From NCBI GenBank assembly GCA_023954795.1, contig JAGSHA010000040.1, positions 1 to 14,481 of the forward strand: a stretch of DNA of 14,481 nucleotides, written 5' to 3'. The position numbers and the translations under genes were made by a program. The notes under the pieces are model-generated. The model did not search any database, was not told the DNA's origin, and worked only from the letters and a program-made list of their open reading frames with translations. Positions 1-7,075 of this stretch are shown here, one piece after another (the first letter of the stretch is position 1; every line of letters starts with the position of its first letter). This DNA comes from Oceanospirillaceae bacterium. GTDB taxonomy: Bacteria > Pseudomonadota > Gammaproteobacteria > Pseudomonadales > Balneatricaceae.

Positions 1-1384
1 CCGGGTTCATAATATTATTCGGATCCAGCGCTCGCTTCAGCGTCGCCATGATCTCCACTGCGCTACCATGTTCAGTACGCAGATACTCTTTTTTACCACT
101 CCCGATCCCATGTTCACCTGTACAAGTGCCGCCTACAGCCAACGCACCCTCAACAACTTTAGCAGACAATTTCCGAGCGGCGTCTAACTCATCGTATTCC
201 GCCGGATTAAAAACGATCAGCAGATGAAAGTTACCATCTCCAACATGTCCAACGATCGGACACAACAGATCACTTTCTTTCGCGGCGGCTTCCGCAGCCA
301 GAATGCAATCCGCAAGCCTGGATATAGGCACACATACATCTGTGGTTATCGCCTTAGAACCGGGCTTCAGTGCCTGAGCTGCAAAATAGGCGTTGTGCCG
401 GGCGGTCCAAAGCTCATTTCTGTCTTCTGTATTTTCTGCCCAGCGGAATTGGGTACCGCCATTACTGCCAGCGATATCTTCAAATAGATCAATCTGTTCC
501 TGAACGCCTGCGGGCGAACCATGAAACTCCAGAAACAGTGTAGGCGCTTCTGCAAAGCCTTCCAGTTTTGAGTACTTAATACAGGCTTTCATCTGCAAAT
601 TATTGAGTAACTCGATACGCGCCATTGGGATCGCAGCCTGCATCGCCTCTATAACCGTATATACCGCACCCTCCAGATTCTCAAAACTACACACAGCCGA
701 GCGAATCAGTTCTGGTATCGGGTGAAGGCGCAGCTGCACCTCAGTAATCACTCCAAGTGTACCTTCAGCACCTACATACATGCGCGTCAGGTCATAACCT
801 GCGGCGCTTTTGCGTGCCCGGGTGCCCGTACGGATAATCTCCCCTTGGGGAGTCACAACGGTGAGGCCAAGCACCGCTTCGCGCATCGTGCCATACCGCA
901 CGGCATTTGTTCCGGAAGCACGCGTGGATGACATACCGCCAATACTGGCATTGGCCCCCGGATCAATTGGAAAGAACAAGCCATCATAGCGCAGCGCCTT
1001 ATTCAGCTCTTCGCGTGTCACACCCGCCTGAACGCGGCAATCCATATCTTGCGGATTGATTTCAACGATCTGATCCATCTCCGACAGGTCCAGGCACACA
1101 CCTCCTTGTGTCGCAAGAAGATGGCCTTCGACGGATGTTCCGGTACCGTAGGGAATCACAGGAATATGATACTGATGGCAAAGGCGCACGATCTGCGCGA
1201 CCTCTTCCGTGCAGAAGGGATAGATCACTACATCGGGCGGCATACAGCCATAACTGTCTTCCCCTTGGCCATGTTGTTCTCGAACGGCCTGCGACAGATG
1301 GATACGATCACCAAACAGAGGGGCCAGGTCGTTAACCAAAACCTGCAAGTCAGACTGAAGAAAAGGCCGTTTTACGCGACTCAT
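1..1384 (-). CDS. dld: FAD-linked D-lactate dehydrogenase (cytochrome type), 3' end cut by window
   Basis: This gene is read from the complement and the frame stays open for 461 codons to the window edge, where it stops at ...NIMNP; only a few residues should be missing. The protein belongs to the FAD-binding-4 / FAD-oxidase-C family and would oxidise D-lactate to pyruvate, passing electrons to the respiratory chain. The FAD-binding domain spans about residues 50-190, with PYGTGTSVEGH at 78-88, a PGANASIGGM stretch and RASGTNAVRYGTMRE at 155-169, typical of the cytochrome-type D-lactate dehydrogenases rather than GlcD. The C-terminal domain carries GHVGDGNFH at 379-387 and GTCTGEHGIGSGK at 419-431. 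No signal peptide is visible. The ATG is preceded by a good ribosome binding site (GGGAGGT). It lies 124 bases downstream of the large GGDEF/EAL gene on the same strand. A related 2-hydroxyacid such as glycolate or 2-hydroxyglutarate remains possible as substrate. Confidence 0.88.
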   Translation of the reverse strand, partial: MSRVKRPFLQSDLQVLVNDLAPLFGDRIHLSQAVREQHGQGEDSYGCMPPDVVIYPFCTEEVAQIVRLCHQYHIPVIPYGTGTSVEGHLLATQGGVCLDLSEMDQIVEINPQDMDCRVQAGVTREELNKALRYDGLFFPIDPGANASIGGMSSTRASGTNAVRYGTMREAVLGLTVVTPQGEIIRTGTRARKSAAGYDLTRMYVGAEGTLGVITEVQLRLHPIPELIRSAVCSFENLEGAVYTVIEAMQAAIPMARIELLNNLQMKACIKYSKLEGFAEAPTLFLEFHGSPAGVQEQIDLFEDIAGSNGGTQFRWAENTEDRNELWTARHNAYFAAQALKPGSKAITTDVCVPISRLADCILAAEAAAKESDLLCPIVGHVGDGNFHLLIVFNPAEYDELDAARKLSAKVVEGALAVGGTCTGEHGIGSGKKEYLRTEHGSAVEIMATLKRALDPNNIMNP

Positions 1385-1423
1385 AAGCACCTCCCGTGCT
1401 CCGCTTATTCTTATTCTTTCCCT

Positions 1424-1442
1424 GCATACTACCCCAGTATGC
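1424..1442. repeat. Perfect inverted repeat upstream of dld, possible operator
   Basis: GCATACT (1424-1430) and AGTATGC (1436-1442) are perfect 7-base arms around a 5-base ACCCC spacer, 40-58 bases upstream of the dld start codon. Neither side is followed by a T run, so it does not look like a terminator. The position suits a repressor site for a dimeric regulator, for example one responding to lactate, but it does not clearly match a consensus known to me. Confidence 0.4.
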
Positions 1443-1508
1443 TTCTAAGGCGCAGTATCCAGATCAACGTAAAACTCAGACAAGGGCCTTCGGGTTTCTG
1501 AATTGCCC

Positions 1509-4500
1509 TCAGAATACCGGCGATTCCTCCGCTACCCTATTTAACAACTTATCGCCTGTCATCGGTTTACCCAGCAAATAGCCTTGCGCAAAGTCACACC
1601 CCTTATACCTCAGCATCTCCAGGTTTTCGGTGGTTTCCACGCCTTCACCAATCAATTGCAGATCAAGATTTTTTGCCAGATTTACGATCGTATCCACCAA
1701 CATGCGGGATGACTTATTCTCGTTCACTTGTTGCACGAACGAGCGGTCGATCTTGATAAAATCGATAGGCAACTGCGTCAGGTAACTCAGAGAAGAATAG
1801 CCAGTCCCAAAGTCATCAATCGCAATGGTCGCTCCACTATTTTTTAGTTTGTTCAGTACGCATAGTGCTTTGTCCGGCCCATCGATCAACATCCGTTCGG
1901 TTATCTCAATAGTGAGATCGACCCGTGATGCAACATCCGTTGCCAAATTCAGCCAATTTTTCATGGCTGACTCTGTTGAAGAAAATACCCGAGGAGATAC
2001 ATTCACCGACAGCGCAATCCGCCGTCCGGTCTTCTGCTCCAGGTGATAGATAAAATCGCCCGCCTCGGCCAGAACAAAACGATCAATCTCATTGACCAAA
2101 CTGGTCTCTTCCGCCAGAGCAATAAACTCTGATGGTGGAATTTCAATACCATCAGTATCACGCCAACGCACGAGAGCTTCGCACTTGGCGATCTCCCCGG
2201 ATCTAAGGTCAATGATTGGCTGGTATACAACATACAACTGCTTATCGGCGATCGCCTGCTGCAGACGGGTGTAGAGCTTATGGCGATTCTCCGAACGCTC
2301 CTGCATGGCATGCGTAAAGTACTGACAACCATTACGGCCACTACGCTTTACCTCGTACATTGCGTAGTCTGCTTTCGAAATCAGATTGTCTGCTTCGACG
2401 CCATCATCGGGGAACACAGAAATTCCGATACTCGCACCACAATAGATCTGACGATCCATAATGACGTACGGTTTGCGTATCTCGGTAAGGAGCTTCTCTG
2501 CGACATCAATAGGCACATATTCATTGGTTATCTGGCGCAACACCACGGTAAACTCATCACCACTGATACGAGCAACAAAGTCGGATTCACGCAAACTATT
2601 TCGAATGCGCTGAGCGACACTTTGCAGCAACTTGTCACCTGCAACATGACCGTAGTTGTCATTCACAGGCTTAAATTTGTCCAGATCGATAAACAGCACA
2701 GCAAGCTGGGTATTGGTACGCTGAGCCGCAGCGACCGACCATCTCAGGTTTTCGTAAAAGTAGGAACGGTTGGGTAACCCGGTTAGCAGATCATAGTTCG
2801 CTTGCCTTTCAACCACTTCACTGAACTTCTTGCGCTCGGTAATATCCTGCACTGCACCGGTGACTTCATACTGTCCCCTATCTCGTAGCTCTGCATTTCC
2901 GATCCAACGAATCCAGCGGTGCTCTATGCCGGTAATATTAAGGCTCAGTTCGATATCGAAGGATTGTCCCTGCTCCATCGCATCCAGCAACGCCAACCTC
3001 AATTTGTTGGCCTGATGCTCATCAAACAATCCAAGGACACTTTCCATACCCCAGCCATGCTCGCGCTCGGAGATGCCCAATATACTGGATGCGTGGCTAC
3101 TCCAGAGCAATTGTGACTCACCCGCCGGAATCTTCCAGCCGTTGATATGCGCCACTTTGCTCATCTCACGTAGCAAGCCTTCGTTATCGTGAATCTTTTG
3201 CTCGAACAAGCGCTGAGCATCAATCTGCCGTCGTTGCCACAATAGGAACAGAAACAGCAGAAATGCCAAAGATGCAGCAAAGCCACGTAACCACACAACG
3301 CCTTGGCGATTATAATTCCAGCCCTCTTTCGGACGTGCAGAAAATTGCCATGTTCCATCGCCGACACGAATTGTTGATTTCAGTGACCGAGGATCATCAA
3401 ACAATGAATTGTCACCATAGAATGTCTCACCGTTGCGACCCAAACCATCACGTCCACGAATAGCGATATCAACAGAGATATCGGGCTCAAACAAACCCGC
3501 CTTTCGATAGAGCTCATTGGCTAAAAACGGTGCCGACAAGATGCCCCAGAAATACTCTTCGCCAAATTCATCAACCGACTTCACACCGGCACGCGCTATA
3601 AAGGCCATCCCCCCTTGAACAAGATCAATCGGTCCGGCGACCGCCAAACGGCCACTATTACGAACGCGCATCACAACATCTAACTGGTCTGCCTTGGTCC
3701 GATAATCGAGCCCGAGCGCTCGCTGATTTCCCTTTAGCGGATAAACCAGTTCGATAACCATGTCTGGCGCAGCAGCCAGATTGATCAACAAGGGTTCCTG
3801 ACGAAAGATCGCTTCGCTGTACCGATTGAACTGCATTTGATCAATGCCGGGATTGACGGCGACATGCGCCGACATACCACTGACGTAAGCCAGATTGCGG
3901 TTCACGATGCCTGACATATTCGCTGCGACCGCATTCAGCTGCTGTAGCACGTCTACTTCCAGGTCTTTGAAATGATCCCGCTCCAACTGCGCCTCGACAC
4001 TCTGCTCAGCAACATAGATCACCCCCAACGCAAAGAGGTAAAGAAGCCAGACATATTTAAGGCGTCGCCCATAGTAGAAGCTGCATATCAATAACAGGCC
4101 AAGCCCGATTAACACCAGCGTCTGTATACTGCTGATGTCTAACTCATCTGAGCTGTTGATGTCGAATATAAGGTCATCGACATCCATCTCGTTTTTGATC
4201 ATTCCGATAGCGCGCAGGTTGCTGACCATTCGTTCCCAACGCAAGCTATTGTTATGACCAATCTCCGTGTAGGGGTACGCCATATACGTATCAATGACGT
4301 CGGCAAAAGCCAGGTTATAGCCTTCTAAATCCTGATAACCAAACAAATGTCGGGGTAGTTCACGAGCGATTCGTTCTGCAATTTCCTCTTTGTGCGTGAG
4401 GGCATATTCCCAGCCTTTCAGACTGGCACGTACAAAACGTTCGACTTTTTCCGGATCGGACTTGATGACACGCTGGTGGGTAAACAGAGTATCGCCGTAA

Positions 4501-5123
4501 AAATCCAAGCCAAACTCGGATGGCGAGAGCTCATGTAATGAAATACCTCGCTCACGCGCTTCATACTGGGCAGAAATACTGTACGTCGCGATTGCCTGGG
4601 CTTTGTTGTCTAGTAGCGTACTAATAGTGGGGGGATCATCGACAAATCGGGTATCGGCAAGATCAATGTGGCGGGAGTGAAAAAGCGCCTGCACTTCCGC
4701 ACGGGTAAAATCGTCAAAAGGGGTCGCGACAGTCAATTTCGCAAGATCGTCTACGCTTGTCAGCCGAGTGCCCGGCAGTGCAAAAACAGAATGGGGACTG
4801 CGCTGAAAGATGGGGGCAAGCACAACCAGATCTTCGCCCCTATCGCGATGGACAAGAATATCCAACGCACCAATCGCAAAATCAGCTTCGCCGGAAACCA
4901 ACTCTTTTACCGGTGCTTTTAACTGTCCATCGGGTCCGGAGGCAGGCCGTATCTCTACGTCTAGTCCTGCTTCGTCGTAATATCCTTGCCAGAGCGCCGC
5001 ATAATATCCGGCGAACTGGAATTCGTGTTCCCACTTCAGCTGCAATACAACCTTGTCGTTACCATGTGCCACTTGAATACATAGCAGCAACGCAACAAAC
5101 CACCTCAAGGTACTACCAATCAT
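1509..5123 (-). CDS. NMT1-CHASE-PAS-GGDEF-EAL membrane c-di-GMP enzyme
   Basis: A 1204-residue sensor likely to make and/or degrade cyclic-di-GMP. The chosen ATG has AAGGTG seven bases upstream and begins a signal peptide (residues 1-21); a longer frame from TTG at 5162 has no such support. An NMT1/THI5-like periplasmic binding domain follows (about 23-310, opening with LQLKWEHEFQFAGYYAALWQ). Two membrane helices (about 334-352 and 357-375) flank a basic loop. Then come a CHASE-like periplasmic domain (about 390-600), a third helix (about 610-628) followed by WQRRQ, and a PAS domain (about 655-765). The GGDEF domain (about 775-940) has the acceptable variant SGDEF at 854-858 and an inhibitory RESD site five residues before it. 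The EAL domain (about 955-1200) keeps EAL (982-984), NVSP, EITE, DDFGTG (1103-1108) and GEGVET, so both catalytic domains look intact. The ligand is unknown; the NMT1 family includes thiamine-pyrimidine binders. Confidence 0.93.
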   Translation of the reverse strand: MIGSTLRWFVALLLCIQVAHGNDKVVLQLKWEHEFQFAGYYAALWQGYYDEAGLDVEIRPASGPDGQLKAPVKELVSGEADFAIGALDILVHRDRGEDLVVLAPIFQRSPHSVFALPGTRLTSVDDLAKLTVATPFDDFTRAEVQALFHSRHIDLADTRFVDDPPTISTLLDNKAQAIATYSISAQYEARERGISLHELSPSEFGLDFYGDTLFTHQRVIKSDPEKVERFVRASLKGWEYALTHKEEIAERIARELPRHLFGYQDLEGYNLAFADVIDTYMAYPYTEIGHNNSLRWERMVSNLRAIGMIKNEMDVDDLIFDINSSDELDISSIQTLVLIGLGLLLICSFYYGRRLKYVWLLYLFALGVIYVAEQSVEAQLERDHFKDLEVDVLQQLNAVAANMSGIVNRNLAYVSGMSAHVAVNPGIDQMQFNRYSEAIFRQEPLLINLAAAPDMVIELVYPLKGNQRALGLDYRTKADQLDVVMRVRNSGRLAVAGPIDLVQGGMAFIARAGVKSVDEFGEEYFWGILSAPFLANELYRKAGLFEPDISVDIAIRGRDGLGRNGETFYGDNSLFDDPRSLKSTIRVGDGTWQFSARPKEGWNYNRQGVVWLRGFAASLAFLLFLFLLWQRRQIDAQRLFEQKIHDNEGLLREMSKVAHINGWKIPAGESQLLWSSHASSILGISEREHGWGMESVLGLFDEHQANKLRLALLDAMEQGQSFDIELSLNITGIEHRWIRWIGNAELRDRGQYEVTGAVQDITERKKFSEVVERQANYDLLTGLPNRSYFYENLRWSVAAAQRTNTQLAVLFIDLDKFKPVNDNYGHVAGDKLLQSVAQRIRNSLRESDFVARISGDEFTVVLRQITNEYVPIDVAEKLLTEIRKPYVIMDRQIYCGASIGISVFPDDGVEADNLISKADYAMYEVKRSGRNGCQYFTHAMQERSENRHKLYTRLQQAIADKQLYVVYQPIIDLRSGEIAKCEALVRWRDTDGIEIPPSEFIALAEETSLVNEIDRFVLAEAGDFIYHLEQKTGRRIALSVNVSPRVFSSTESAMKNWLNLATDVASRVDLTIEITERMLIDGPDKALCVLNKLKNSGATIAIDDFGTGYSSLSYLTQLPIDFIKIDRSFVQQVNENKSSRMLVDTIVNLAKNLDLQLIGEGVETTENLEMLRYKGCDFAQGYLLGKPMTGDKLLNRVAEESPVF

Positions 5124-5171
5124 CAAACAACACCTTAGTTCAGCTAATACGCTGAGATACAATCTTTCAAC

Positions 5172-5201
5172 ATACTATCAGGCACACCAAACACACGCCA
5201 A
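5172..5201 (-). promoter_or_regulatory. Possible sigma70 promoter for the NMT1-GGDEF-EAL gene
   Basis: Read on the complement, TTGGCG (5196-5201) and TAGTAT (5172-5177) are separated by 18 bases. This places a start site near 5165 and a leader of about 40 bases before the ATG at 5123. The match is moderate and was found by eye. Confidence 0.3.
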
Positions 5202-5333
5202 CTGAGCGATTGACCTGGATCTTGTAGCCGTACTCGAAAAGCGACGAACCGACAAAAACGCGACATTTTATTTAAGATTGAACGCTAAAAAACAAAATTC
5301 GATACTGATGACCAACCTCGTTTCAAGTACGGA

Positions 5334-6227
5334 CTAGCCCGCCCAACTCAATTCGCGGGTCGAAATGAAATGACGAGGCTTTCCAGTCACCGGATCGGTA
5401 AACGCAACTTCACGTGCAAGCAGCTGCAAAGGTTTACTGTAATCGTCAGCAGCCTGAGGCAGTGCAACGGGATACAACCGATCATTTTCCAACGGATACC
5501 CTAAGCTATCCATATGTACGCGCAGCTGGTGGGTTTTACCGGTGAGTGGACTCAATTCGAAAAGCGCACGTCCTGATTGCACCATCAAGCAACTCACCGT
5601 AGAACGGGCATTGATATCGCCATCCTTAATCGCCATGCGGAACCACTGCTCAGCCTTTTCCATCCGGTTTTCAATCAGCCATTGCCGACCCACGAGTGAA
5701 TCATCGTCACAGGCAGCAACCGCATGATAGGTTTTTTTAACCGTCCCCTGCGCGAACATCTGCTGATAACTACCCCGCGTCTCCGGATTGACGGAAAACA
5801 TCACCAATCCTGCCGTATCACGATCGATACGATGTATCGGAGTGAGTGCTTTAATACCTGTCTGCTGTCGCAATCGATTCAGCAAACACTGCTCTACATA
5901 AACCCCACCTGGGGTAACAGGTAGGAAATGAGGCTTACACGCCACCAGTAGCTCGTGGTCCTGAAAGATCACCGTCTCGTCAAACGGAATCACGGGCTCA
6001 TCGGGTACATCCCGGTAGTACAAGACCTTTGCGTTGATTTTAAAGGGAGTATGTTCGTCAATTAGACTGTTATCCTCCCAATGCACATAGCCCTGGCGCA
6101 TGCGCTCACACCAGACTTCTTCAGGTATTTGCGGAAAACGGGCAACAAGAAACGCTAAGACCGTCACATGCTGATCGGTGTTTTGGGTGGGAGTAACAGC
6201 GGTCGAGGGGTAAACGGAGCGGCCCAT
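5334..6227 (-). CDS. RluA-family RNA pseudouridine synthase
   Basis: A 297-residue enzyme that would convert a specific uridine in rRNA or tRNA to pseudouridine. The N-terminal part (about 20-75) resembles a degenerate S4-type RNA-binding domain (VTVLAFLVARFPQIP). The catalytic motif HRIDRDTAG is at about 132-140, with the family's catalytic aspartate in HRID near residue 135. Later signature stretches include VKKTYHAV and LTGKTHQLRVHM. The ORF extends upstream to a GTG at 6350, but that would overlap the preceding CPXCG gene by 37 bases and adds a Lys/Arg/Cys-rich stretch unlike the family. The ATG at 6227 has AGGTG just upstream and is preferred. It is the third co-directional gene after the DOPA-family and CPXCG genes, with an 86-base gap, so it may be in the same transcript. 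Which RNA position it modifies cannot be told from sequence. Confidence 0.9.
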   Translation of the reverse strand: MGRSVYPSTAVTPTQNTDQHVTVLAFLVARFPQIPEEVWCERMRQGYVHWEDNSLIDEHTPFKINAKVLYYRDVPDEPVIPFDETVIFQDHELLVACKPHFLPVTPGGVYVEQCLLNRLRQQTGIKALTPIHRIDRDTAGLVMFSVNPETRGSYQQMFAQGTVKKTYHAVAACDDDSLVGRQWLIENRMEKAEQWFRMAIKDGDINARSTVSCLMVQSGRALFELSPLTGKTHQLRVHMDSLGYPLENDRLYPVALPQAADDYSKPLQLLAREVAFTDPVTGKPRHFISTRELSWAG

Positions 6228-6313
6228 TCTGGCACCTGAACTGAGAGTGAAGTCGAAATTTTGATGGCAAGAATAACATCTTTTTGCAGATGCTTTCCGA
6301 TGATACCCGCCTA

Positions 6314-6505
6314 TTACTCGTTTTCGTGGCTGAGCCGAACCTGAGGCCACCCATCGTTATCAACGCTTACACTGACATTAATTGGGCGACAGCACACTTC
6401 GCAGTCTTCTATATACTGCTGTTGAGGCTCCGAGCAATCCACCAGCAACGTAATGACTTCACCACAGTACGGGCACTCACAGGATATTTCTTCTTGCAGG
6501 TTCAT
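6314..6505 (-). CDS. CPXCG-motif cysteine-rich small protein
   Basis: A 63-residue protein with two cysteine clusters, CECPYCGE near the N terminus and CEVCCRPI about 25 residues later. This spacing is that of the proteobacterial CPXCG family, thought to fold as a small zinc ribbon. The function of the family is not established. The ATG has AAAGGGG seven bases upstream. It starts 31 bases after the DOPA-family gene, implying co-transcription. The acidic, charged remainder (DGWPQVRLSHENE at the C terminus) is usual for the family. There is no signal peptide, so it should be cytoplasmic. Confidence 0.85.
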   Translation of the reverse strand: MNLQEEISCECPYCGEVITLLVDCSEPQQQYIEDCEVCCRPINVSVSVDNDGWPQVRLSHENE

Positions 6506-6536
6506 TTATGGACCCCTTTCGGTGCACCCCGATGGT

Positions 6537-6920
6537 TCAGGCACTACGGCCAATCTCATCGCCGAAAAATGCGGTATTCAATTCTAACTCATCCCCTAAC
6601 CAAAGTGCGCCAGCGGTATGATCAAGCAGATCACTACGTCCAGTACAGCAGTGTACCAGTATGGATAAAGACCCTCTGACGGACATCAACCAAGTTAATA
6701 TCTCAGGCAATTGTTTTTTATCGAACGCAACCTGGTACATCGGCAATGGATGCGGCCCGACGGGTTCATCACGCCAGCGCCCAAGCACCACATCAAATCG
6801 TGCTTCAATGGCTTCACGAATTTTAGCGGCAACCTGACGCTGATTCTGATCACGATAATAAATATGGGCGTGATACCCTTCAATATGAGTCGGATCGAAG
6901 CTTTGATCAGGTATATTCAT
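6537..6920 (-). CDS. DOPA 4,5-dioxygenase family protein
   Basis: A 127-residue single-domain protein of the DOPA 4,5-dioxygenase family (PF08883-like). Members resemble the fungal/plant extradiol enzymes that cleave catechol rings, but the bacterial substrate is generally unknown. Visible family features are YHAHIYYRD at about 16-24, the PVGPHPLPMYQV block at about 53-64, SILVHCCTG at about 86-94 and DLLDHTAGALWLG after it. The conserved histidines of the putative metal site (HIYY, PHP, VH, DH) are all present. Family members usually have VHP where this one has VHC. The start codon has only a weak GAGA-like ribosome site. It heads a probable operon with the CPXCG gene and is divergent from the chemotaxis receptor gene. 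Confidence 0.85.
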   Translation of the reverse strand: MNIPDQSFDPTHIEGYHAHIYYRDQNQRQVAAKIREAIEARFDVVLGRWRDEPVGPHPLPMYQVAFDKKQLPEILTWLMSVRGSLSILVHCCTGRSDLLDHTAGALWLGDELELNTAFFGDEIGRSA

Positions 6921-6947
6921 CCAATTATCTCTATAAGGTGGTTGCGA

Positions 6948-6976
6948 TTTACTGAAATCTGTACAAAATCTATAGA
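6948..6976 (+). promoter_or_regulatory. Putative sigma70 promoter for the chemotaxis receptor
   Basis: TTTACT (6948-6953) and TATAGA (6971-6976) are 17 bases apart. The -10 hexamer overlaps that of the divergent promoter within the same 12-base palindrome. The match to consensus is fair. I saw no convincing sigma28 (flagellar) promoter, although chemotaxis receptors often use one. Confidence 0.35.
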
Positions 6977-6996
6977 TTACAGTTGGTTATTGTCAG
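6969..6996 (-). promoter_or_regulatory. Putative sigma70 promoter for the DOPA-family operon
   Basis: On the complement, CTGACA (6991-6996) and TATAGA (6969-6974) are 16 bases apart, with a start site expected near 6962 and a leader of about 40 bases. The -10 hexamer lies inside the palindrome AATCTATAGATT (6967-6978), shared with the opposite promoter. Confidence 0.4.
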
Positions 6997-7075
6997 TTTC
7001 GTGGCTTCTTGATGAAGGCGATGAGACAGGCCACTAATAATACGTGCAAAAGCATAGTAATAAAGGAAGCAACAG

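Noticed and set aside
1049..1501. Open plus-strand frame of 150 codons
   Set aside because: It runs antisense through the 5' part of the D-lactate dehydrogenase gene and has no family-like composition; the minus-strand frame has clear motifs.
1443..1508. Terminator after the NMT1-GGDEF-EAL gene
   Set aside because: The GGGCCTTCGGGTTT stretch forms only a few G-U-dependent pairs and has no T run.
2280..2777. Open plus-strand frame of 165 codons
   Set aside because: Antisense to the conserved GGDEF domain; a shadow frame.
6228..6350. N-terminal extension of the pseudouridine synthase from GTG 6350
   Set aside because: It overlaps the CPXCG gene and lacks family-like sequence; ATG 6227 has a ribosome site.
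6990..7040. Sigma28 promoter for the chemotaxis receptor
   Set aside because: GCGATGAG resembles a sigma28 -10, but no TAAA-type -35 lies at the required distance.
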